Origin: Diploptera punctata
Taxonomy: Eukaryota > Arthropoda > Insecta > Blattodea > Blaberidae
Direction of reading: 5' to 3'
NCBI GenBank assembly: GCA_030220185.1
Contig: JASPKZ010009923.1
Location: 1 to 64,000, forward strand
Length of the DNA stretch: 64,000 nt
Of this stretch, positions 1-10,675 are shown piece by piece (the first letter of the stretch is position 1; the number at the start of each line of letters is the position of its first letter). A program made the position numbers and the translations under genes. The notes under the pieces are model-generated. The model was not told the DNA's origin, ran no database searches, and saw only the letters and a program-made list of their open reading frames with translations.

Positions 1-159
1 GTTTTCTTTTGCTGTTTTGGGTTATCACTGGTTGGATCGGAGTTTGGGAGTGATAAGTAAGTGTACACCCATTTTAATAAACATTTGGTAATTTTAATAT
101 TATTAACATATTTTTTTAACATAGATTTGGAGATTTATTGCAAAGATTGGTCATTTAAA

Positions 160-300
160 TTTCATAGCGACATGTTGCCATCTAGCATAAGATTTTTGAA
201 CTTTAGTACAATATCGATAGTAATCGAGGATGATGTGGTTCTATGGTGGGTTATCGCTGGCTCTATAAACTCTGGCGCATGTGCACTGTTGTTCTTTAGG
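160..300. promoter_or_regulatory. possible promoter motif cluster
   Basis: Within about 110 bases there is GCCATCTAG (177-185, YY1/Pho-like), the exact octamer TATCGATA (212-219, the DREF element of insect promoters) and GCGCATGTGC (275-284, close to the NRF-1/Ewg palindrome). The three together are typical of broad promoters of insect replication and repair genes. They lie about 1.5 kb upstream of the first SPIDR-like exon seen. No start codon or exon 1 was identified, so use by this gene is inference. Confidence 0.3.
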
Positions 301-415
301 ACTTTGAAAATATTTCACACAAGTTTAAGTGCAGTTTTTCCAATTCTTCTTTACTGGCCTTGCATATCTTCTCTTCAGGAATTGCTTTAATAATAACTTT
401 GGAAATATCATTCAT
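296..415 (-). other. short open frame, 39 codons, function unknown
   Basis: On the - strand an ATG at 415-413 opens 39 codons, MNDISKVIIKAIPEEKICK onwards, with coding-like Lys/Glu-rich composition, and stops near 296. An AATAAA lies further along the same strand near 135. It could be a terminal exon of a left-hand neighbour or chance. A SINE (430-690) abuts its 5' side. Confidence 0.2.
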
Positions 416-429
416 TTTGATGTTTTATT

Positions 430-690
430 ATTAATTTAACACTTCTCACTGAAGGATAAATTATATTTGAAGAGAAACATTTTTGCCTAGACTGAGACTC
501 GAACCCGGGACCTTTGGCTTTTTGGGCCAAATGCTCTACCAACTGATCTACCGACGTGAGTTGCGATCTAGATGCAAATTTCTCTCTTATATACGTTGTA
601 ATTCCTTCGTGACAAATGCTTCTTAGTTAAGAAGACATTTGTTAGGAATTTAACACTACTTATAAAGTGAATCCTCTTCTTATGCTGCAA
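430..690 (-). mobile_element. tRNA-derived SINE, family S1, antisense
   Basis: The reverse complement has a tRNA-like core (about 493-560) with a B box near GGTTCGAGTC and a weakened A box, then the shared 3' tail TTTCTCTTCAAATATAAT. The flanks ATTAATAATAAAA and the 5' part with AAGAAGACATTTGTTAGG recur in the other S1 copies (19660, 20400, 37170, 38000, 50440). Confidence 0.75.
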
Positions 691-816
691 ATTCTGCATT
701 CAATGGTCGATAGCATTTATGCAGTCTGTTTTCATTTTATATACCATGATGATACACTATTGTGTCCTAGAGCCAACGTAACACTCGTTCTTATTAACAC
801 ATTATTATTATTATTA

Positions 817-1734
817 TAGAGCATTCATAGCTCAGCCAGACTGCCCCACGGTGGCCTTGGACTGGGTAAGCATCTGTGCACCTTCTGCCAGAGTTGAACA
901 TGCACAGCCAGCAAGTCATTGGTACGGAGCACTACCTACTCTGCTAAAATTACATATTACTACTGTACTAACTTACATTAGGCTTATCCCTCCATCACAA
1001 CAGATGTTGAAAGTGATGACCTTGAAGGCAAATATATTTCCTATATCTCCGAAAACAATTCTGGTTTACTCACAAAATTTCATGTTGACTGTTTGCTTGT
1101 ATTTTTCTCGTAATGTTGTCCTTCAATTCTTGTAATGTGTGTGTATTTGATGCGTAAATTTTATTCTTTAACATTCCCCATAAAAAATAGCATTGCAATA
1201 GGTCAGGGGAATGAGGTGGCCACAATCCTCAACACCAAACACATTTTGCAATTCATGCATAGAAACCACAGCAGTGTGCGCTGTCGCTGAATCCTGTTGA
1301 AACCAGCCACACAGTTGTTCATTTCTTGTTAAGTGCAGAAAAAAATTATTTAAATTTAAAGGTACATAAATGTGTGAATCAACGAACTGTTGTGTCAAAA
1401 AATATTGACCCATAATTCTATGTACATTCACTACGTACCAAACCCCAACTTTTGCAGCATGATGACGAACTTCATGAATAATATGGGGATTTTTGGTACA
1501 CCAGTATCTATTGTTTTGAGTAGAAATGTGACCATGAAGATGAAACCATGCTTCATCAGTAAAGAAGGTTAAAAGTGGATCCACGTTGCCATATAAACAG
1601 ACCACAAAAACCAATTGCAAAAATTACCAATGACTTGCCAGTCATGTGTATGTGACTCTGGCGGAAGGCACACCAGTAATCGCTCGGTCCTGAGCTACTA
1701 TGGGGCAGTCTGGCCGATCTCTGAATGCTCTGTA
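817..1734 (-). mobile_element. mariner-like element, internally deleted
   Basis: Imperfect terminal inverted repeats of about 30 bases bound it: GAGCATTCATAGCTC then CAGACTGCCCCA at the left (819-848), and its complement at 1701-1733. TA dinucleotides lie outside. At about 0.9 kb it is shorter than a typical 1.3 kb mariner. It carries the C-terminal half of a transposase on the - strand and ends only 31 bases before the first SPIDR-like exon. Confidence 0.75.
1010..1640 (-). pseudogene. mariner/Tc1-type transposase remnant
   Basis: The clean part (1168-1620) contains FTDEAWFHL with the first catalytic Asp, NNRYW, and WFQQDSATAHTA with the second Asp. The position of the third Asp, normally in a PCDF-L-G context, reads TYCNAIFYGE: Asp is replaced by Asn and the preceding WPPRSPDL segment is deleted. 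A further recognisable C-terminal stretch (THQIHTHYKN, LREKYKQTV) continues in frame after a stop down to about 1010. It therefore cannot be an active DDE/D transposase. Confidence 0.8.
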
Positions 1735-1765
1735 TAATTATTATTATTGTTTTCTCTGTTTTAAG

Positions 1766-3735
1766 GACTGGGAAAAACTTGGAGAAGACTTTTATTATGG
1801 AAAGCAGTTTTATAGACGTACACCTCCTAGTTCTCCTCCTGACATCTGGTGTAGTTCATCAGGAAGCAGTGATGTTGACCAGACATTGCCATCTGCAAGA
1901 TTGCAGAAACATCATAAAGTTATAACAAAACTTGACTTTGATTCTTGTGTCAACCAAAACTCATGCAGTTTGCGTAAGTTTCGAGCTCGTGTAATTCGTA
2001 ATGTTATTCAAAACGAATCAACTGTCAGTGTGATAGAATGTCCTGCAAAACAAATTACACAGGACTTATTAAATGATATTACACAATTACATGACACAGA
2101 GGACAAATATAGTAAAAATAACAGTACTACTACAGCAGAAGGAAATTATTTAAAAAATGAATCTGAAGATGTAATACAAAATTCTTGTCATACTATTTCA
2201 CAAGATGTTTTTATGGATGATACAGTAAACAAATCCCCAGTTATTGGTAACAAAAAAGCTTGCTTATTTGCGAATAATAATTTTCATGGCAAAAGATTGC
2301 AAAGAAAAAGAAGGAAAACAGTACCATGTAGTGAACAGACACCTTTATCTCCAGTAATTGGTTCAAATAAGTTAAAACTGAAACAAAACATATTTATTCA
2401 ATTCCGAATATCAAGAAATTTTAAAAGAAAGTAATTCCAGAGAAGACAGAAGCATTCCTAATTGATTCTCCTCAAGAAGTTGGTACAACATCACCTGTTA
2501 TTAAACTTAATAAAAAACAATGTAGGAAAAAAAGTGTAATGAATGCACGTAATTTGATAAAATTAGGAAGTTTAGAAATAAAAAATGAATTAGCTGCTAT
2601 TACAACAAGTGAGGATAAAGATAGGGATACAAATAATGATATTTCAAAAAGTTCATCTCCAATATTGGGATTAAGTGCTGATAAGAAACCAAAATATAAA
2701 AAGAAAAAACTGATAAGAAAGCAGAGAAATCTAAAACTTTGAGTAAAAATGAGAAATTTAAGTGTGATTTAAAATTAGCAAAACTGTGTAAAAATCTTTT
2801 TCCTGAAGACTGTCATAACATTTCTTACAAAGTTAACCATGAAGATAGATTAGATTATTTAAGTGGATTTAATGATATTAAAAGTAGTAGTGGATCACAA
2901 GAAAATATAAATAAAATAACACGTGATACTGATGAATTCTCTCGTGACTTTGTTATTGAATCTTCATTTATAACAGAAAATATATGTAGTAAAACAAATG
3001 TTGAAAGTGTAATAGAGAGAGTAAGCACAATCAAACTGTAGAAATTTATGATAATGATGAGTTATCTAATTTTATTATCGAGTCTTCAGTTAAAGTGGAA
3101 AATGTAGATATTGAAAACAAATGTTGGACATGAAATAGATAGCAAACACAATCAATCTGTAGGAATCTATGATGACAATGAGTTATCTAATAATTTTATT
3201 ATTGAGTCTTCAGTTAGAATGGAAAATGTAGATTCTAAAAATAAATGTTGGACATGAAATAGAAAGCAAACACAATCAGTCTATAGAAATCTGTGAAAAT
3301 GATGAGTTATCTAATAATTTTATTATTGAGTCTTCAGTTAGAATGGAAAATGTAGATTCTAAAATAAATGTTGGACATGAAATAGAAAGCAAACACAATC
3401 AGTCTCTAGAAATCTGTGAAAATGATGAGTTATCTAATAATTTTATTATTGAGTCTTCGGTTAGAATGGAAAATGTAGATACTGAATCAAATGTTGGACA
3501 GTGAAATGGAGAATAAACACAATCAGAAATGTATGATGATACAATACCAAAAACATCAAACAAGTGTGTATCAGATTCATTTGTACAAAAAAGAATTGTG
3601 TCATTTAAAGCTGAGGATACAACTACAATGGATCAGTGCATTATTGAAGACAAAGATAATGATATTACTATGTTGAACGCAGAGCTAGAAATTGAAGTTA
3701 TTTCATCTCAGGAAGTAGTTGAATGTAAACAGCAG
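1766..3735 (+). CDS. SPIDR: SPIDR-like exon, large N-terminal exon with frameshifts
   Basis: A pyrimidine tract and TTTTAAG acceptor precede 1766; CAG|GTAAGT ends the exon at 3735 in phase 0. The first residues, DWEKLGEDF, followed by PPDIWCSSSGSSDVDQTL, match the vertebrate SPIDR N-terminal block (WSSSGSD followed by an acidic TL). The rest is Ser/Asn/Lys-rich and probably disordered, with SPVIG-type motifs near 2240, 2355 and 2495 and a 41-residue tandem repeat at 2930-3517. Reading needs about five one-base shifts: near 2395-2425, 2690-2703 (A runs), 3010-3020 (GAGAGA), 3110-3120 and inside the repeats. The later exons are clean, so consensus errors at homopolymers are the simplest explanation, but real decay of this exon is possible. 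The in-frame codons at 1700-1765 are mariner inverted repeat plus intron and are not coding. Confidence 0.75.
2930..3517 (+). repeat. coding tandem repeat, 123-bp (41-residue) unit
   Basis: Four units start at 3026, 3147, 3271 and 3394 with lengths 121, 124, 123 and 124; a diverged unit lies before them from about 2930. The encoded unit reads KHNQSLEICENDELSNNF, then IIESSVRMENV, then a variable stretch ending in GHEIES. The consensus is 41 codons, so units of 121 or 124 bases break the frame. The odd bases fall in A runs (for example five versus four As after GATTCT in neighbouring units) and in a GG/CAG spot near 3500. Confidence 0.85.
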
Positions 3736-4008
3736 GTAAGTATGCTTATAAAATATTTATTTTAAAACAAAATATACACTTTTTACACCGGACCCATAGA
3801 ACAATAATATGCAATTATTTTTACCTCTGATTACACTGGCCAACAAAATTTGAACTTTTTTATGTTACAAGGGAGAAAATGTGTGTTTCTAAATTCTTTT
3901 TTGTGCTGATTTCAAATATTTTGATGGAACTTTTCCATCACCCAGAGTTTTCGAGTAATCACATGAAAAACATTTTTCGTGTCTATACGTTACAATTTAT
4001 TATATCTT

Positions 4009-4150
4009 CTTTTATAAGATTCATGATGTGTTCCATTGAGGTATTATTCAAAATTAATATAAAATTATGGAATATTCACCTGAAAGATCCGTCTCCTCAA
4101 CTTAAGTTGACGGACCTTTCAGGTGAATATTCCATAATTTTATATTAATT
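4009..4150. mobile_element. PLE subfamily K, short foldback copy
   Basis: A near-perfect inverted repeat centred at about 4102 (CCGTCTCCTCAACTTAAG / GTTGACGGACC), with arms running to GGAATATTCACCTGAAAG and beyond. A 13-base target-site duplication TTTATTATATCTT flanks it (3996-4008 and 4151-4163). Copies with the same ends occur at 8167 and 29413. No coding part is present. Confidence 0.8.
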
Positions 4151-4639
4151 TTTATTATATCTTAGCTGAAATTATATTTGCTCACCCAAAATGTATGTGA
4201 ATTGGATTTTTGGCTGTACTTCGCTTAAGGAATATCCCTCTTCAGGGTCCAGCAGTAGTCTGCTAACATATTTGGACACCATTTACCCTGACAGCGCCTT
4301 TTCATTTACACAGGGTAATTATTTAACCTTAAAAGATTTACAATCTTTCACCTAATTCTCACTCATTCTTCTCTACTATTTGACTGTGGCTCTAGAAATT
4401 GTAAATGAAAGTAAACTTATGGACACATTCCATTTTTAAGTGTTTATACATGGTAACATTAATTAACAATGTCGTATTGTAATAAAAGCCAATCAAGCTG
4501 CAAGAGTAATTATATTTTCATGAAACCGTGTCATATATAGGTATTGGGTAGTTCCAGTACCTTACCATCCAAGGACAAAGTATTAAAAATAATTTTTATT
4601 TTTAATCACATAATTGGTAGGAATCCACTGCTGTGATCT

Positions 4640-4935
4640 CAAGGTAGCATGCTGCCTTGTGACACAGTGGGTCCGAGTTTGATTCCTAGTCGGGACAGGC
4701 TCATGGGTGAGGTTTTTTTCGGGGTTTTTCCTCACCTGTAAGACAAATGTCATGAAGCTTAGGGCCCAACAGTCCCCAAAAATCATCATCCTTCACCAGT
4801 GTGAAAAGCAATGGGAAGCTACCACAGCTATAATTCCCTATTAAAGCTGCAAAGCACAGCATGAAAATGCTATGATTGCAGTGAAAGACCTGCTCTCGTG
4901 CAGAATTACAATGGATGGAATTGATAGGAGAAAGT
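4640..4935 (+). mobile_element. SINE family S3
   Basis: It begins with a tRNA-like segment (GTGGGTCCGAGTTTGATTCC B box). The body contains GACAAATGTCATGAAGC, CCCAACAGTCCCCAAAAATC and a 3' part with GCATGAAAATGCTATG. A second, interrupted copy lies at 24165-24975 with the same order of segments. Confidence 0.7.
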
Positions 4936-5139
4936 AACTGTTTGAGGTATTTAATCAAAGCTGTGAGTTATTTATTTTCACCTCACCTCATTAGATAAAG
5001 AAGAAAATAACAAATTCTATAAATTTACATATCCTTTGACACACAACAATTTAAAAAATAATATATATTCAACAGTTTCAATATTAGACTTGGACCAAAA
5101 AATGATTCCAGTATCAAATAATTAAAACAAATAAAATGG

Positions 5140-6295
5140 AAGAACTCAATCCCAGAAAGAGATCACTACTTTATATAAAGAAGAAGAAGATGGAAAAATA
5201 TATCTTTCTTTTGTTAATCCTTAAATTGGAGGACTCAATTTCTTATGCCAACTTGTTTAAACATATTGGACTGCAGTGAAAACAAACCATGCATAATCAT
5301 AAGTTCTTAGCTTATTACCTATAGCATATTGTTGTATAATTTGACACAAATTAAAATATCTTCTTTTTTCTTCTTCTTCTTCATAATTTGTAGGATTTCC
5401 ATCCTGTTTATTTTCAAAATCACTCCTCGGAGGAAGATGTATTGGACATGCATCCATTGTCTCTCCATTTCTTGGCTGATCTTCCTCTTGTTCTTTTCCT
5501 GTCCATTGGTCTATCTTCTTTAGCTGTTTTTGCAAGTCGGTTGTCTTCTATTCTTTCTATATGACCTTTCCAATGTTTTCGTCTATCTATAATAAATTTA
5601 GTTATGTCTTGAATATGACATTTGTCCCTATTTTTTGCATTGTGTATCTTATCAAATAATGTTTTCCCTGAATAGTTTTTAAGATCTTCATTTCACATGT
5701 GCTTATTATTTGTTTAGTTTTTTTGTGGTATCAGCCCTAGTTTCTGCTCCATATATGATAACTGGTCAAAGTATCGTTTTGTATATGCGGATTTTGCTTT
5801 CTATTGACGTATGTTTGTTGCACCAGATTAATTCTTTCATATATCCTGATATTTGTGCTGCTTTATCAGCTTGTTTCTTTACTTCTTTTATTAAATTTTT
5901 AGTGTTTGTTATTAATGCACCTAAATAATTCAATTCTGATACTTTTTCTTTAATTTTTCTTTCCACTTCTAATTTGCATCTTACTGGTTCTTTTGATATT
6001 GTTAAGCATTTAGTCTTATTCTTATTAATTCAATATTGTATTTTCTGGCATTTATATTAAATTGATGTAAAGATCTTTGTAAATTATCTTCAGATTCTGA
6101 AAGGAGAACGACATCATCTGCTTAACGTTTCAAGTGAAATCTAGTGTTACCCATTTTATAACTCAAACATGGTGGTATGTTTCCAATAATTATATACATT
6201 ATAATATTAAATAAGAATGGACTTAAAGAGTCACCTTGCCTGATGCCCTTTAATTTAAATATCTACTGATTCATTTTTCAATTACTTTATTAAAA
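5140..6295 (-). mobile_element. RTE-like LINE fragment, antisense, decayed
   Basis: Read on the - strand, pieces give the reverse transcriptase YADD region (ADDVVLLSESEDNLQRSLHQ near 6130-6060), then ELNYLGALITNTKNL and ESKIRIYKTIL (5960-5766). A C-terminal basic stretch follows, near 5560-5400. The frame is broken many times. The LINE 3' end on this strand runs into (GAA)n at about 5361-5385. The family resembles the one at 62885. Confidence 0.65.
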
Positions 6296-7030
6296 ATATT
6301 TGAGACTTGAAAGCAACTGTAAATGATTTGGTATTAATAGCTCCAACAGAAACATATTTACAGTATTCTATACACAATTTTAATATAATTGCAAAAAGAT
6401 ACAATATGGAAATCAATACAAAGAAAACTAAATTGATGGCCTTTTTTGGGAAATACCCTATACATAGCAAAATTGTTTTGGATGATGAAATTTTAGAACA
6501 AGTAAATGAATTTAATTATTTGGGTTATAATTTAACATTTCAAGATGAAGCTGATATATCAAAGAAAATCACAAATTTTACAAAAACAACGGGGATAATT
6601 AACAGTATAATGAAATCATCTTTAGTACAGAAGAACACAAGATTACGGCTTTGTAAGGTTCTCGCAAGACCAGTATTAAGATATGGTAGTGAAGCATGGA
6701 AGAGATGAAAGCAGAATAACAGCAAATGAGATGTGATTTATGCACTGTATAGCAGGCTACACAAAGTGGGACCATAAAAGAAATGAGGAAATTATTTAAG
6801 AGTTGGATGTAGAACCCATTCTTCACCATATACAAAACTACCAGAACAACTGGAAAACCCATCTTCAACGAATGCTGTCTCATAGAATTCTAAAAGCCAT
6901 ACTTCGCTACTGCCCCCAAGGCAAAAGATCGCTGGGACGTCCAAAAAAGCGCTGGATGGAAAATACCTCTTTGAGACCGTAACAGGCTACACGGCCTAAT
7001 ACTTGCATGGATGATGATGATGATATTAAA
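6296..7030 (+). mobile_element. RTE-like LINE 3' part, sense
   Basis: The open stretch 6307-6708 encodes the end of the reverse transcriptase: NDLVLIAPTETYLQYS (YADD region with A and D lost to VN), NMEINTKKTKLMAF, FNYLGYNLTF and ARPVLRYGSEAW. After a frameshift, ITANEMRFMHCIAGYT-like and LGRPKKRW motifs follow to 6965. The 3' end is a (GAT)n tail near 7011-7023. The junction at about 6296 puts it tail-away from the antisense LINE on its left. Confidence 0.7.
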
Positions 7031-7279
7031 AATATTAAACAAACCATTGTATTTTATTGGATACAGTGCCAATTTAGGGGCTAATTAAATTGTATGATTT
7101 AAATGGCAGTTGCTATACCTCTTCCGAGCTAAATTCCAGTTTTATTTAATGTAAACAAACCAGATGTATGACTGTGTTTTTGTTGGTCGAATAATGGTTT
7201 CACCTCTAAGCATGTAAGAAAATTTGTTTCACTCTCTAACACTTGGAATAAAAATAATAAAAACATATTATCTAGTACA

Positions 7280-7620
7280 TGTCTTGTAGCCGAGTGGTTA
7301 AGGCAGGAAGCCTTGGTGCAGAACTACGGGACTTGCGCTGGTTCGAGTCTCCATGGGGAAAGAAATTTTCTCATGGTATTTTGGCCGGTATGGGACCAGT
7401 GCCCACCCAGCATCGTGATGCTTTTGGGTAGCTACAATAAGTAGCGGCTCCAAGTTGAGAAAACCAGCTATAACGGCTGGGGGACTCGACATGCTGACCA
7501 CATGTCACCCCTACACTGGCTGATTATCATCTACCTCTGTGGTTGACACATGTGGATGTGAGGCCAGCAGCCGGATGGTAGGCTAAGGGCCTTGTAGGCC
7601 TGTCGCGCCAGGAGTTTTTT
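7280..7620 (+). mobile_element. SINE family S2, near complete
   Basis: The tRNA-like head has A box TAGCCGAGTGG and B box GGTTCGAGTCTCC. The body has TATGGGACCAGTGCCCACC and GGGTAGCTACAATAAGTAG, and the 3' part has GTGGATGTGAGGCCAGCAG. The diverged copy at 28960-29290 keeps the order. Confidence 0.8.
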
Positions 7621-7683
7621 ACATGTCTACATAAGTTATATGGGAGAATCTTAAAATATATCATTATAATTTTAATACATTAA

Positions 7684-8515
7684 GGGCCGCATGCAAATAA
7701 ATTAGTCTCTACTCAAATTACTTCCAATCACTGGTGAGCTGACTTTCTGTGAGCAAGTGCAAAGATCAAATAGCTACCCACTAACCGGTCATGCATGAAA
7801 GTCGTTTTCGTAATATTGGCAAGAAATTACCCAGAATTCTCAGCAATAAAACCACTTCCGTTATTTTCGTCTGCTAGAGGAAAGCATTTACGCTTGCATC
7901 CTGCAAATAATACTGTATACAACGACGTCTGCATCGTGCAATATTACGCCGATTTTCCTGTTCTTCCAGTTGAATTCTTTGGTAGACTCTATCAAATTCC
8001 TCTTCTCCGCATATACCGAAAACATGATCGAAGTCTTCAAGGTCCAACGTCTTGGATAAAGCAGCAAGGTTTCAAACTATATCGGTTCCCATCGGGTTGC
8101 TCACGATTCGTTTCTCTGCTAAGTCACCTCGCCAGGTAGCTTAGGAATTTCAACAACTATTATCACTTTTATAAGATTCATGATGTGCTCCGTTGAGGTA
8201 TTATTCAAAATTAATATAAATTATGGAATATTTACCTGAAAGGTCCATCTCCTCAACTTAATTAATGATTAATTAAGTTGAGGAGACGGACCTTTCAGGT
8301 GAATATTCCATAATTTTATATTAATTTTGAATTAATCATTAATTAAGTTGAGGAGACAGACCTTTCAGGTGAATATTCCATAATTTATATTAATTTTGAA
8401 CTATTATCACATGAACAGATTTTTGAGTACGCAAAAAGTATTTGGATGCAACTTTCTCAGCCGAGTACAGGCAGAGAACGACTTTTACAGTCTAATGTGT
8501 TTATAGATTCGAGCC
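7684..8515. mobile_element. Harbinger-like element, copy 1, interrupted
   Basis: It starts TAA|GGGCCGCATGCAAATA and ends GAGCC|TAA, with TAA repeated on both sides (7681-7683 and 8516-8518), the 3-base TWA type of PIF/Harbinger. Copy 2 (17645-18229) has the same ends and the same flanking TAA. About 588 bases are its own; a PLE foldback is nested at 8167-8398. The - strand holds a coding-like stretch (DFDHVFGICGEEEFDRVYQR) that may be a transposase remnant. The superfamily is inferred from end sequence and duplication length only. Confidence 0.5.
8167..8398. mobile_element. PLE subfamily K foldback nested in Harbinger-like element
   Basis: It begins TTTTATAAGATTCATGATG like the copy at 4009, then runs through one antisense and two sense segments of the same CCTTTCAGGTGAATATTCC sequence. 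A 12-base target-site duplication AACTATTATCAC borders it (8155-8166 and 8399-8410), and removing it restores alignment of the host element with its sister copy. Confidence 0.82.
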
Positions 8516-8544
8516 TAAATAAATAAGCAATCCATTTATGAAAA

Positions 8545-8650
8545 TAAAATTAACACTCGAACCAGGACTTGAACCTCAGATCTCTCATTCTATCTCATAT
8601 GCATTAGTATGATACTGTTATACCATTTTAGCCTCCAATACGAATGAAAA
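8545..8650 (-). mobile_element. tRNA-like SINE remnant, family S5
   Basis: The reverse complement has a B-box-like GGTTCAAGTCCTGGTTCGAG arrangement and ends in GTTAATTTTATTTTC, as do other S5 copies at 17290, 18460, 20680 and 51760. Confidence 0.45.
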
Positions 8651-9370
8651 CAATTGTTTCCTCTTATGCAATTCTCGTTCATGGAAGCAATTAATTGTTT
8701 AATTCTTACGCATGCACAATACAGAATACATTAGAATTTCAATTGTTCCAAATGACAGATTCTCCTATACAATTTTTAAAGCATCAAAAAGGAAAATCTT
8801 CGAAAAGTAGAGAGAAACAATTATTTTGAATAATATTTTGTCATAAGTAAATAAGAAACTGAGGAAGTTCCTAATTAAAATTATTGGTACCTTGTATTCA
8901 GTCTTATTTTCCATAAACTACAATGTTTCCTAAGAACAGTGTTTCTATCAGTGACAGTTTCATAAACAATTCAGTCATGTGGTAGGTAAAAGTAGCACAA
9001 CTCCTCCAATAGACGGAGTCGGTGAAGTAATATCTTATGCAAGTTGTTTACAATACAACTGGAACTTACCTCAGAATTGGTATAGAGTGAATTTTTAATT
9101 TTGGGTTTCAAAGTAAACCTCCATTTCTAATATCAGATTTTACTGATTTTTTTGAGAATACCTTCCTTATTTTATTTTATAGCATATACTGTGTTTCGTT
9201 GGAAAACATAAAAAAATTGTGACTGCTGGAGTAATTTTTTAAATTTTCTTTTCAGGTGAGCTCCTATTCCTAATGGTCCAATTTTGCTAGTTAATTAACT
9301 TAACCTGTTTTTTTAATTGATTGCTATATATGTGAGGTTTGGTTCTGATAACAATAAAAATTGCAGCTGC
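8650..9370. other. intron sequence without recognised feature
   Basis: No gene or clear transposon was seen. A segment near 9180-9375 (GGTTTGGTTCTGATAACAA, ATTGCAGCTGCTGGA) recurs loosely at 44960-45145, so it is probably an old dispersed repeat. Confidence 0.35.
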
Positions 9371-9379
9371 TGGAGCATT

Positions 9380-9620
9380 ATTATATTATGATGGGAAGAA
9401 CATGTGGCATGAATGAGGAATGAAAGAGGGGCATGGAAGCTTCTTGTAGGAAAACCAGAAGAAAAATGCCCAGTTGTTAGATGAAGAATGAGATGGGAGA
9501 ATAAAATGACCATATTTTGAGGGAAGTAGATTATAAGGGGTTGATTGGAAATAATTAGCTCAGGATATGGATGTATGGAGGTCTTATGTCATGTGGCTAT
9601 GAACCTATGGGTTCAATAGT
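9380..9620 (+). mobile_element. LINE C-terminal fragment
   Basis: The frame gives AWKLLVGKPEEKCPV, RWENKMTIF and, after shifts, AMNLWVQ-like text. This resembles the LINE-associated motif 'VGKPEGKRPLGRPRRRWEDN ... AAMNLRVP' that is common in insect genomes. Several stops are present. Confidence 0.5.
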
Positions 9621-9659
9621 GTCAGTGAGTTAATTAGAGCGTTATAAGATACGTATGTT

Positions 9660-10455
9660 TATATAAGAATTAAATTAATGTTTTATTACCTCACCTCATA
9701 TCATTTTTTCTTCTATGCTGCAATTTCGTAGCTTATCTCTATCTTCATTAGCCTCTGGTCGACTGGTGTTATGTCGTTTCTTGGCGGTTTTCTTCTTACT
9801 TCTATCGGTGGACCGATGAACCTCTGGATCAGGTCAAAATTTGCAGGAGTTTCTAAATTCATGAGTTTATCTTTCTTATTTTTTGGATGAGGATTTTTCT
9901 CACACTGTGAGTTCTTTTGGTTTATCTGTGTGTTTGATTAGGCTAGCTTCTGTATCGATTAAATGCTTTTCAGACCAAGTATGGGCTGCTACAGCTGACT
10001 TGTCCACTTCACCCTTTTTTACATTTCTAATCAGATTGAAAGAACACCTTAGAAATGTAAAAAAGGGTTAAGTGGACAAGTCAGCTGTAGCAGCCCATGC
10101 TTGGTCTGAAAAGCATTTAATCAATACAGAAGCCAGCCTAATCAAACACACAGATAACAAAAAGAACTCACAATCTGGGAAAAAATCCACATCCAAAAAA
10201 ATAAGAAAGATAAACTCATGAATTTCGAAACTCCTGCAAATTTTGACCTGATCCAGAGGTTCATCGGTCCACCGATAGAAGAAAGAAGAAAACTGCCAAG
10301 AAACGACATAACACTGGTCGACCAGAGGCTACTGAAGATGGAGATAAGCTCCGAAACTGCAGTATAGAAGAAAAAGGATAAGAGGTGAGATAATAAAAAC
10401 ATTAATTTAATTCTTAAATTAAACCTCATAGTGTTCTTTCCCTGTGAAAGTTAAA
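9660..10455. mobile_element. PLE subfamily A, foldback copy A1
   Basis: Two head-to-head copies meet at about 10045. The right arm (10046-10455, + strand) encodes the C-terminal end of the PLE protein (TVWEK-like, then MNFETPANFDLIQRF, PRNDI) and ends in the terminal repeat with the hammerhead motif and CCTCATAGTGTTCTTTCCC. The left arm is its inverted copy with more changes. Both arms are frameshifted. Confidence 0.8.
10328..10368 (+). ncRNA. hammerhead ribozyme motif, PLE A1
   Basis: CTGAAGA box at 10332-10338, one extra T, stem II GGAG/CTCC, GAAAC at 10353-10357, stem III ACTGCAGT and cleavage triplet GTA (10362-10364). Stem I is CTA/TAG. The left arm of the same foldback (9713-9752, - strand) is a decayed version. 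Confidence 0.7.
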
Positions 10456-10675
10456 TAAATATATATGCTTATATGTTCATTTTTGGTGTTTACTAAATAG
10501 GATCAGTTAATATCTGTAAAACTTTTTTTAAAAATTACTTGAATTACCTCACTCCTTTGGAATTCCATAAAAGAAAGTTTGGAACTACCTAATGAAGTGG
10601 ATCGAACATGTGCTTTTAAAGCAATGAACAAAGTTGGAAAAGAATGCAGACCGAAGCAATGTAATATATATAATA

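Noticed and set aside
851..1135. Host protein of 94 codons
   Set aside because: It lies inside the mariner element, antisense to transposase remnants.
1700..1765. Upstream codons continuing the first SPIDR-like exon
   Set aside because: They are the mariner inverted repeat plus the intron pyrimidine tract.
2930..3517. CRISPR array or satellite
   Set aside because: Units are contiguous without spacers, coding in the gene frame and in an animal genome.
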